A stretch of 64,000 bases of DNA from Nocardia carnea NBRC 14403 (lineage in GTDB: Bacteria > Actinomycetota > Actinomycetes > Mycobacteriales > Mycobacteriaceae): the NCBI RefSeq assembly GCF_000308515.1, contig NZ_BAFV01000013.1, forward strand, positions 1-64,000. The letters run 5' to 3'. A model generated the notes under the pieces. It saw only the letters and a program-made list of their open reading frames with translations. It searched no databases and was not told where the DNA came from. Made by a program: the position numbers and the translations under genes. Positions 20,281-27,582 of the stretch are shown here, piece by piece; within the stretch, counting starts at the first letter, position 1; each line of letters starts with the position of its first letter.

Positions 20281-21138
20281 GTGACCACTAGACGTGAGAT
20301 CGGTGTTGTCCCGCCCATCGTGCTCAACGATGGGAGCCTGATTCCGCAGCTCGGTTTCGGGGTCTTCCAAGTACCGCCGGACCAGGTCTTCGATACCGTG
20401 ACCGCCGCGCTGCGCGCCGGGTACCGCAGTATCGACACCGCGGCCGCCTACGAGAACGAAGAAGGCACCGGCCGCGCCATCCGGCACTTCGGCCTGCCCC
20501 GGGACGAGGTCTTCGTCACGACCAAGCTCTGGAACTCCGAGCAGGGCTACGAATCGACCCTGCGTGCCTGCGCGGCCAGCCTCGACCGGCTGGGCTTGGA
20601 GTACCTGGACCTCTACCTGATCCACTGGCCCGTTCCCGCGGCGGACAAATTCGTGGACACCTTCCGCGCCTTCCAGCGACTGAAGGCCGACGGCCGGGTG
20701 CGTTCCATCGGTGTCTCGAACTTCCGCGTGACCGATCTGGAAAGGGTCGTCGCCGAAACGGGGGAGACGCCGTCGGTGAACCAGATCGAATTGCATCCCC
20801 GGCTCGTCCAGCGCGAACTGCGCGAATACCACGCCGAACACGCCATCGCCACCGAAGCGTGGAGCCCGCTCGGCCAGGGCACCCTGCTCGGCGACCCGGT
20901 GATCACCCGGATCGCCGGCGAAGTGGACCGCTCACCGGCGCAGGTGGTCATCCGCTGGCATCTGCAGCTCGGCAATATCGTCATCCCGAAATCGGTGACG
21001 CCCGAGCGGATCGAGCAGAATTTCGATGTTTTCGGCTTCGAACTCTCCGCCGAGCAGATGAACGCGATCACCGGATTGGACAGCGGCGCCCGGACCGGGG
21101 CAGATCCGGCGACCTTCGCGGTCGGCCTGGAAACCTGA
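20281..21138 (+). CDS. Aldo/keto reductase
   Basis: NADPH-dependent oxidoreductase of 285 residues with the AKR TIM-barrel signatures. These are GYRSIDTAAAYENEEGTGRAI (catalytic D and Y), FVTTKLWN (catalytic K), LYLIHWP (catalytic H), SIGVSNF, NQIELHP and the NADPH-binding IPKSVTPERIEQNFDVFGFEL. It is cytoplasmic and most like 2,5-diketogluconate reductase-type AKRs; substrate unknown. GTG 20281 begins the conserved N-terminus (IGVVPPIVLNDGSLIPQLGFG). It stands alone and diverges from the XRE pair. Confidence 0.92.
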   Translation: MTTRREIGVVPPIVLNDGSLIPQLGFGVFQVPPDQVFDTVTAALRAGYRSIDTAAAYENEEGTGRAIRHFGLPRDEVFVTTKLWNSEQGYESTLRACAASLDRLGLEYLDLYLIHWPVPAADKFVDTFRAFQRLKADGRVRSIGVSNFRVTDLERVVAETGETPSVNQIELHPRLVQRELREYHAEHAIATEAWSPLGQGTLLGDPVITRIAGEVDRSPAQVVIRWHLQLGNIVIPKSVTPERIEQNFDVFGFELSAEQMNAITGLDSGARTGADPATFAVGLET

Positions 21139-21290
21139 GCCCGCGCGTTCCGCGCACCACCACCACGCCGTCCCCGGTGGCGGCTCCCCGCGTCGTGCCG
21201 GGTGGGCCCGCCTGTCACTGTGGCAAAGTGGTCGGTAAGGCTTCGTTATTGGCTGTTGGATCGGTATTCGTTGAGCGGGGAAGGACACAC

Positions 21291-22016
21291 ATGCTCGGGG
21301 TCAGCCGCGACGGCGACGTCGTCACCATCGAACTGCAGCGTGAAGAGCGTCGTAACGCGCTGAACCTGGATCTGGTCGTACAACTGCGCGAGGCGCTCCT
21401 CCAGGCAGCTCACAACGCCCGCGTCATCGTGATCACCGGCCGGGGGCCGGTGTTCAGCGCGGGCGCGGATCTCGACGGTGTGTACTCCACCGAATTCCTC
21501 GACACTCTGCTGGAGATGCTGCACGAGGTCGAGGCGTTGCCGGTGCCGGTGATCGCCGCTCTCAACGGTCCCGCGCTCGGTGCCGGTGTGCAGTTGGCCA
21601 TGGCGGCGGATCTGCGGGTGATGGCGCCGGATTCGTATCTGGCGATCCCCGCGGCGAAACTCGGTATCTCCGTGGATCGCTGGACGACCCGGCGGCTGGT
21701 CTCGCTGCTCGGTGGCGGTCCGGCCCGTACCGTCCTGCTCGGTGCTGAACCCATCTCGGCCGCCGACGCCTACACCTTCGGCTTCGCCAACCGCCTCGGT
21801 ACCCTGGCGGACGCACAGACCTGGGCGAAATCGGTCGCCGAACTCGCACCGCTGTCGCTGCGGCATCTGAAGCTGGAACTCAACGACGACGGCACCCGGG
21901 GACAGTCGCCCAAGGAACAGCAGTCCGCCTTGGAGGCAGCATGGAACAGCGAGGACGCCGAGGAGGGCCGGCAGGCCCGCAAGGAGAAGCGTTCGCCGAA
22001 ATTCGTGGGCCGGTGA
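21291..22016 (+). CDS. echA6: EchA6-like crotonase, catalytically degenerate
   Basis: A 241-residue crotonase-fold protein. The CoA-binding RRNALNLDLV and oxyanion-hole FSAGADLDGV segments are present. Both hydratase glutamates are replaced: the position equivalent to rat E144 is Q101 (LGAGVQLAMAAD) and that of E164 is A121 (AIPAAKLG), next to W131. Recalled Rv0905 EchA6 shares this and binds long acyl-CoA for delivery toward mycolate synthesis without hydrating it. The same role is inferred here. ATG 21291 follows AAGGA. Its stop overlaps the next gene's ATG (TGATG). Confidence 0.9.
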   Translation: MLGVSRDGDVVTIELQREERRNALNLDLVVQLREALLQAAHNARVIVITGRGPVFSAGADLDGVYSTEFLDTLLEMLHEVEALPVPVIAALNGPALGAGVQLAMAADLRVMAPDSYLAIPAAKLGISVDRWTTRRLVSLLGGGPARTVLLGAEPISAADAYTFGFANRLGTLADAQTWAKSVAELAPLSLRHLKLELNDDGTRGQSPKEQQSALEAAWNSEDAEEGRQARKEKRSPKFVGR

Positions 22017-23161
22017 TGCGACCCCGTATTCTGCCCGCCGCGGTGGTGGGACTGGCCGGGATGACCGTACTGGGCTGGGTGCTGCGTGCGCTGGACGGGC
22101 TACCGGCAGCGCTGGGTGCCTCGGTGTCGGCGATCGCGCCCACCGCTACGGGAGCGCGCAGTTACCGCAACCGTCAGTTCCACAATACCGAGCCCGCGTC
22201 CCCGATCGTCGTACCCGACAATCCCGCCGGGCTGCTGTCGATGGCGTCCGCCATGCGGACGGGGCGGCCGAAGGGGGCCGTGCCGCTGGCCGAGCCGCAA
22301 CATCCGGCGGTGGCCGCCGATCTGGCCGTCACCTGGTACGGGCATGCCAGCGCGCTGATCGAGGTCGACGGTTTCCGGGTGCTCACCGATCCGGTGTGGA
22401 GTGAGCGGGTTTCACCGTCACGGCTGGTGGGTCCGAGCCGGATCCACCCGGTGCCGGTCGAGCTGACCGAGCTGCCGCCGGTGGACGCGGTGGTCGTCTC
22501 GCACGACCACTACGACCATCTCGACGCCGATACCATCACCACCCTGCTGCACACCCAGCGCGCGGTCTTCGTGGTCCCGCTGGGGGTCGGCGCGCATCTG
22601 CGGCATTGGGGTGTACCGGAATCGCGGATCGTCGAATTGGATTGGGGGCAGTCGCATTCGCTGCCCGCCCGGGACGAGTCGGGTGGCGAGCTGACGATCA
22701 CCTGCGCCGAGGCCCGCCATTTCTCCGGCCGCGGCCTGGTCCGTAACACCACCCTGTGGGCGGGCTGGGCGCTGGCCGGTCCGGCGCATCGGGTGTACTT
22801 CGGCGGCGATACCGGGTTCACCAAGGCATTCGCCGAGACGGGGGCGCAGTGCGGCCCCTTCGACCTGACCTTGCTGCCCATCGGTGCCTACAACCACAGC
22901 TGGGCCGATATCCATATGAATCCCGAAGAAGCGGTGCGCGCCCACGCCGACCTGTGCGGCGGCGAACCGGGCCACGGCGTGCTGCTGCCGATCCACTGGG
23001 CGACCTTCAATCTGGCTCCGCATCCCTGGGACGAGCCGGTGCGCCGGCTGGTGGCGGCCGCGGCCGCGGCCGGTACCGAAATCGTGGTGCCGGTGCCCGG
23101 GCAACGGCTCGATATCGGGGATCTCGCGCCAGGGCGTTCCTGGTGGGAGGATATGGAGTGA
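22016..23161 (+). CDS. Metallo-beta-lactamase-fold hydrolase (Rv0906-like)
   Basis: A 381-residue MBL-fold protein of the RomA/NAPE-PLD-like group. The N-terminus has a hydrophobic stretch (ILPAAVVGLAGMTVLGWVL), either a membrane anchor or signal. The metal site is VSHDHYDHLD (H163, H165, D167, H168), with later ligands in EARHFSGR, FGGDTGFTK and PIHWATF. It overlaps echA6 by one base in the stop/start, as in the Rv0905-Rv0906 pair. Homologues may cleave N-acyl phospholipids; its substrate is not known. No separate promoter is evident. Confidence 0.88.
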   Translation: MRPRILPAAVVGLAGMTVLGWVLRALDGLPAALGASVSAIAPTATGARSYRNRQFHNTEPASPIVVPDNPAGLLSMASAMRTGRPKGAVPLAEPQHPAVAADLAVTWYGHASALIEVDGFRVLTDPVWSERVSPSRLVGPSRIHPVPVELTELPPVDAVVVSHDHYDHLDADTITTLLHTQRAVFVVPLGVGAHLRHWGVPESRIVELDWGQSHSLPARDESGGELTITCAEARHFSGRGLVRNTTLWAGWALAGPAHRVYFGGDTGFTKAFAETGAQCGPFDLTLLPIGAYNHSWADIHMNPEEAVRAHADLCGGEPGHGVLLPIHWATFNLAPHPWDEPVRRLVAAAAAAGTEIVVPVPGQRLDIGDLAPGRSWWEDME

Positions 23162-23195
23162 ACACTTCCGCTCGGCGACAGGAAGGAATTCGGCA

Positions 23196-23435
23196 ATGAG
23201 CTTGATGGACAACCTGAAGAATCTGGCCGGCAAGGGTCAGGAGGCGGCGGCCAAGAACTCCGACAAGATCAACCAGGCGGTCGACAAGGCCGGCGATTTC
23301 GTCGACCAGAAGACCAAGGGCAAGTACTCGGACAAGATCCAGAAGGGTAAGGAAGCCGCCCGCAAGGTGGTTCCGCCCGAGCAGCAGGGTGGTCCGGGAC
23401 AGCCCGGCGAACCGGGGCCCGGCCCGCGCCCGTGA
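23196..23435 (+). CDS. MT0933-type small protein (annotated antitoxin family), copy 1
   Basis: A 79-residue Lys-rich protein. It begins with a short amphipathic helix (SLMDNLKNLAGKG), then the core KNSDKINQAVDKAGDFVDQKTKGKYSDKIQKGKEAARKVV, then a Pro/Gly tail (GGPGQPGEPGPGPRP) absent from copy 2. This is the Rv0909/MT0933 family, usually labelled antitoxin. No SRPBCC toxin partner of the Rv0910 type is next to it; MBL lies before and ligD after. AGGAAGG lies upstream of the ATG. Confidence 0.82.
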   Translation: MSLMDNLKNLAGKGQEAAAKNSDKINQAVDKAGDFVDQKTKGKYSDKIQKGKEAARKVVPPEQQGGPGQPGEPGPGPRP

Positions 23436-23485
23436 GCCGCGGCCGGGTGCCGTACCGGGCCGACCGCTCACGCGGGTGACCCGGC

Positions 23486-25705
23486 GTGCACCGGGCGTTC
23501 GGCGGTGAACCGGGGCAGCCGGATATCGAGGTCCGGCTGAGCAACCTGGACAAGGTGCTCTATCCGGCGACCGGCACCACCAAGGGCGAGGTCATCGAGT
23601 ACTACGCCGAAATCGCCCCGGCGATGCTGCCGCATATCGCGGGCCGGCCGATCACCCGGAAACGGTGGCCGAACGGTGTCGCCGAATCGTCGTTCTTCGA
23701 GAAGAACCTCGGCGCGGGTACACCGTCGTGGCTACCGCGCCGTGCCCAGGAACATTCCGACCGCACCGCGCACTATCCGGTGATCTCGTCGCAGGCCGGC
23801 CTGGTCTGGCTGGGTCAGCAGGCCGCCCTGGAGATCCACGTACCGCAATGGCGCTTCGACGGCGATGCGCGCGGACCCGCGACGCGGCTGGTGTTCGATC
23901 TCGATCCCGGCCCCGGCGCGGGACTGCCCGAATGCGCGCGGGTGGCGCTCGGGGTGCGGGATATGGTCGCCGAAATCGGGATGCGCGCGTTCCCGCTGAC
24001 CAGCGGTAGCAAAGGTATCCACCTGTACGTCCCGCTGGACCGGGTGCTGAGCCCCGGCGGGGCGTCCACGGTGGCCAAACAGGTCGCCGCGAATCTGGAG
24101 AAACTCCTTCCCGACCTGGTCACCGCCACCATGGCGAAGAGTGTGCGGGCCGGGAAGGTGTTCCTGGACTGGAGTCAGAACAACCCGTCCAAGACGACCA
24201 TCGCACCGTATTCGCTGCGCGGCCGCGAGCAGCCGAACGTCGCCGCACCACGCCACTGGGCGGAGCTCGAGGACGCCCGTGAACTGCGGCAGCTGCGGTT
24301 CGACGAAGTTCTGGAGCGTTATCGGTCCGAGGGTGATCTGCTGGCCGGCCTGGATACACCCCTGAACGACGCGTTGACGAAATACCGATCGATGCGTGAC
24401 CCGGCGCGTACACCGGAGCCGGTACCGCCGCATTCGCCCCGGCCCGGCCCCGGTGACCGCTATGTCGTCCACGAACACCACGCCCGGCGGTTGCACTGGG
24501 ATGTGCGGTTGGAACGCGACGGGGTGCTGGTGTCGTGGGCGGTGCCCAAGGGGCCGCCGGAAAGCACCCGGCAGAATCGGCTCGCCGTGCACACCGAGGA
24601 CCACCCGCTGGAATACCTGGACTTCCACGGCACGATCCCGGCCGGCGAGTACGGGGCAGGGGAGCTGTCGGTCTGGGATACCGGCACCTACCGCGCCGAG
24701 AAATGGCGCGACGACGAGGTGATCGTGGTTTTCCGGGGCGAGCGGCTCAACGGCCGGTACGCCATGATCCGGACCGAGGGCGATCAATGGCTGATGCATC
24801 TCATGAAGGACCAGCCCGCGACCGGGGAACTGCCGCGTGGACTCACCCCCATGCTGGCCACCAGTGGCGAAGTGGCCGGGCTGCCGGACTCGGAGTGGGC
24901 GTTCGAACGTAAATGGGACGGATACCGGCTGCTCGTCGAAATCGATGCCGGCGAAATGCGGCTGCGCAGCCGGGCCGGTAACGACGTCACCGCGCGCTAT
25001 CCCCAGTTGTCGGTGCTGGCCGAGGAGCTGGCCGACCATCAGGTGATACTCGACGGTGAGCTCATCGTCCGCGGCCCCGACGGCGCGGTGAATATCGCGC
25101 TGTTGAAGGCGAATCCGCGGCGCGCCGAATTCCTGGCGTTCGATCTGCTGTTCCTCGACGGCACTTCACTGCTGCGCAAACGCTACCGCGATCGGCGGCA
25201 CGTGCTCGAAGCGCTGGCCGCGACCACCACCGAACTCCGGGTGCCACCGCGCTATGAGGGCGACGGCACCGAGGCCCTGCACCGCAGCGAAGAAGATGGC
25301 GCCGAGGGCGTGATCGCCAAACGGCTGGATTCGGTGTATCTGCCCGGGACCCGCGGGCATTCGTGGGTGAAGCACCGGAACTGGCGTACCCAGGAGGTGG
25401 TGATCGGGGGTATGCGGCGCAGTAAGGCGCGACCGTTCGCCTCGTTGCTGGTCGGGATACCGGCCGAGGACGGCCTGGTGTATGCGGGCCGGGTCGGGAC
25501 CGGGTTCGACGAAGCGGGGATGACCGAACTCGCGGCCCGGCTGCGCCGGTCGGAACGTAAGACGCCGCCGTTCACCAACGAGATGTCGGCCGATGAACTC
25601 CGGGACGCGATCTGGGTGACACCGAAGATCAAAGGCACTGTTCGCTACATGGATTGGACCGACGGCGGACGCTTCTGGCATCCTGCCTGGCTCGGCGAGG
25701 TGTGA
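23486..25705 (+). CDS. ligD: Multifunctional DNA repair ligase LigD
   Basis: A 739-residue NHEJ enzyme with the mycobacterial domain order Pol-PE-Lig. The polymerase/primase domain (about 10-290) has metal ligands in VFDLDPG (D138, D140) and SGSKGIH. The 3'-phosphoesterase (about 315-440) has VVHEHHARRLHWDVRLE. The ATP-dependent ligase (about 455-739) has nucleotidyl lysine K476 in KWDGYR, with DGELI and EGVIAKR further on. It joins double-strand breaks with Ku; no ku gene is in the window. GTG 23486 lies 50 bases after a small MT0933-type gene. Confidence 0.95.
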   Translation: MHRAFGGEPGQPDIEVRLSNLDKVLYPATGTTKGEVIEYYAEIAPAMLPHIAGRPITRKRWPNGVAESSFFEKNLGAGTPSWLPRRAQEHSDRTAHYPVISSQAGLVWLGQQAALEIHVPQWRFDGDARGPATRLVFDLDPGPGAGLPECARVALGVRDMVAEIGMRAFPLTSGSKGIHLYVPLDRVLSPGGASTVAKQVAANLEKLLPDLVTATMAKSVRAGKVFLDWSQNNPSKTTIAPYSLRGREQPNVAAPRHWAELEDARELRQLRFDEVLERYRSEGDLLAGLDTPLNDALTKYRSMRDPARTPEPVPPHSPRPGPGDRYVVHEHHARRLHWDVRLERDGVLVSWAVPKGPPESTRQNRLAVHTEDHPLEYLDFHGTIPAGEYGAGELSVWDTGTYRAEKWRDDEVIVVFRGERLNGRYAMIRTEGDQWLMHLMKDQPATGELPRGLTPMLATSGEVAGLPDSEWAFERKWDGYRLLVEIDAGEMRLRSRAGNDVTARYPQLSVLAEELADHQVILDGELIVRGPDGAVNIALLKANPRRAEFLAFDLLFLDGTSLLRKRYRDRRHVLEALAATTTELRVPPRYEGDGTEALHRSEEDGAEGVIAKRLDSVYLPGTRGHSWVKHRNWRTQEVVIGGMRRSKARPFASLLVGIPAEDGLVYAGRVGTGFDEAGMTELAARLRRSERKTPPFTNEMSADELRDAIWVTPKIKGTVRYMDWTDGGRFWHPAWLGEV

Positions 25706-25791
25706 CAGCCGTCGCTGCCGTAGTTCCCCCGCTCGCCGCGATTCCCCTGGGTATCGTTACCTACGTAGCGAGTGGAAATGAGGAGCACACC

Positions 25792-25974
25792 ATGGATTTC
25801 AAAGGGCTGGCCAACAAAGCGCTGGGTCTGGCGCGTAAGAACTCCAGCAAGGTCGACCCGCTGATCGAGAAGGTCGGCGACGCGGTGGACAAGAAGACCG
25901 GCGGAAAATACGCGTCGCAGGTCGACAAGGCGCAGGAGGCCGCTCGTAAAGCCGTACGTGATCAGCAGAAGTAG
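25792..25974 (+). CDS. MT0933-type small protein (annotated antitoxin family), copy 2
   Basis: A 60-residue protein: MDFKGLANKALGLARKN, then the family core DPLIEKVGDAVDKKTGGKYASQVDKAQEAARKAV. It is shorter than copy 1 (23196) but has the same VDKK/QKTxGKYxxxVxKxQEAARK pattern. AGGAG precedes the ATG. Its TAG is followed immediately by the GTG of the CPBP gene. No toxin gene is adjacent, so an antitoxin role is doubtful; such proteins can also be abundant stress-related proteins. Confidence 0.8.
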   Translation: MDFKGLANKALGLARKNSSKVDPLIEKVGDAVDKKTGGKYASQVDKAQEAARKAVRDQQK

Positions 25975-26838
25975 GTGGTGAGTTCCGCCCGGAGGGAGTT
26001 CCGGGCGCGGGCTGCTTCCGGTGTTCCCAGCGGCCTGAGTATGGGCCGGGCGGCCATCATGGTCGTCGGCTTCGCCGTCGTGATGCTCGTCTCGAATTCC
26101 ATTGCTTCGTCGGTTCACAATCCCGTGGCTGCCCTTGTCGTCGGCCCCGTGCTGGCGGGCGTGGTGGTCTGGCTCTACATCTGGGCCGGACGCCGTATCG
26201 AGCGCCGCCGGGTTGTCGAGTTCCCTCGTCGCGGCGGCGGGCTCCATCTTGTGGTCGGCACGGTATCCGGGCTGGGCCTTGCGGCGGTGGCGATCGGTTT
26301 CCTTGCCCTCGCCGGCGTGTATCGAATCAGCGGGTGGGGGTCGGTCTCCGGTGCTCTCGCGGTCGCCGGCGCCATGTGCGCCGTCGCCGTCGCGGAGGAA
26401 GTTTTCTTCCGCGGTGTCGTCTTCCGGCTCCTCTGGGGGCGTTGGGGGACCGCGGTCGCGCTTGCCGTATCTTCCCTGATCTTCGGCCTCGTGCATCTGA
26501 TCAATCCCGATGCTTCGGTATGGGGCGCGATCGCGATCGCCGTCGAGGCGGGTTTGCTGCTCGGTGCCGCTTACCTCGCAACAGGTTCGCTCTGGCTGGC
26601 GATCGGCATGCACTTCGGCTGGAACGCCGCAACCATGGGGATCTTCGGCACCGTCGTCTCGGGGAGTGAGGCGCGCGAATCGCTGGTCACAGCGGTCACG
26701 ACAGGCCCGGATTGGTTGTCCGGGGGGAGTTTCGGACCGGAAGCGAGCATTGTCTCGGTACTGGTCTGTTCGGCGGCGACCGTGCTGCTGTTGTACCTCG
26801 GATATCGGCGCGGTGGGTTGTCGCTCCGGAACGGCTGA
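25975..26838 (+). CDS. CPBP-family intramembrane metalloprotease
   Basis: A 287-residue (or 286 from GTG 25978) membrane protein with about seven helices. The CPBP/Abi motifs are visible: AVAEEVFFRGVVFRLLW (EExxxR), FGLVHLINP (motif 2 histidine) and HFGWNAATMG (motif 3). Family members are CAAX-type prenyl proteases or bacteriocin self-immunity proteins; the substrate here is unknown. The start abuts the stop of the small MT0933-type gene, implying co-translation. Confidence 0.85.
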   Translation: MVSSARREFRARAASGVPSGLSMGRAAIMVVGFAVVMLVSNSIASSVHNPVAALVVGPVLAGVVVWLYIWAGRRIERRRVVEFPRRGGGLHLVVGTVSGLGLAAVAIGFLALAGVYRISGWGSVSGALAVAGAMCAVAVAEEVFFRGVVFRLLWGRWGTAVALAVSSLIFGLVHLINPDASVWGAIAIAVEAGLLLGAAYLATGSLWLAIGMHFGWNAATMGIFGTVVSGSEARESLVTAVTTGPDWLSGGSFGPEASIVSVLVCSAATVLLLYLGYRRGGLSLRNG

Positions 26839-26847
26839 ACCACCGGC

Positions 26848-27582
26848 TCAGGTCAGCAGGTCGAGGGCGAGAGCTCCGGCGCAGACCGCTACGACGATGG
26901 CCAGCGCGACCGCATCGTTGCGGCCGGGGCCGGCCGGGTGGGCGGTGAGCCGGCCTGTCCCGCCGCGGGCGGTGATGGCTTCGCCGAGTTCGCCGGCGCG
27001 GCGGGTCGAAACAGCCATGGCGGCGGTGAGGATATCGATCAGTGGGTCGGTGGTGCGGTGCAGTAGATCGGGTTTGGGGCGTAGCCGGCGTGCGGCGCGC
27101 AGGACCCGGATCTCTTCCAGCAGCAGCGGTAGTCCGCGCAGGGTCAGTGCCACCACGACGGCGAGTTCGTCGACCGGGACCCTCAGCTTGCGCAGCGGGC
27201 GGCCGAGGGTTGCCAGGGCGGGGGCGATTTCGCTCATCGGGGTGGTCCAGGCAATCAGCATGGATGCCGACAGGAGGATGAGCCCGAAGACCACGACCTG
27301 CGCGTAGCGCAGCAGCGCGACCCCGCCGACCGGTGCGCTGATCACCGCGCCGAGTGCGATCAGCAGCCAGAACACCCACGGTAGCCGGGGTACGACGCCG
27401 AGGGGGAGGCGAGCGAGGGCCCCGACCGCGATCAGGAAGACGATCGTGACGCCGAGGATCGGCCAGCTGGGCAGGAACATCAGCAGCAGGCTGATCAGGA
27501 AGACGCCGATCATCTTGGTGCCGGCCCAGAGCCGGTGGATCGGGCTGGCGACCGGGACCTGGCGCAGCAGTACGGTGCTCAT
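26848..27582 (-). CDS. ECF transporter T component
   Basis: A 244-residue EcfT-like membrane protein with about five or six helices. The Ala-Arg-Gly coupling motif is near the C-terminal cytoplasmic part (GEAITARGG), preceded by LRAARRLR, where it would contact the ATPase grooves. ATG 27582 overlaps the stop of the fused ATPase gene (ATGA). The layout matches Rv2325c-Rv2326c as recalled. The vitamin or metal imported cannot be told. Confidence 0.87.
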   Translation of the reverse strand: MSTVLLRQVPVASPIHRLWAGTKMIGVFLISLLLMFLPSWPILGVTIVFLIAVGALARLPLGVVPRLPWVFWLLIALGAVISAPVGGVALLRYAQVVVFGLILLSASMLIAWTTPMSEIAPALATLGRPLRKLRVPVDELAVVVALTLRGLPLLLEEIRVLRAARRLRPKPDLLHRTTDPLIDILTAAMAVSTRRAGELGEAITARGGTGRLTAHPAGPGRNDAVALAIVVAVCAGALALDLLT

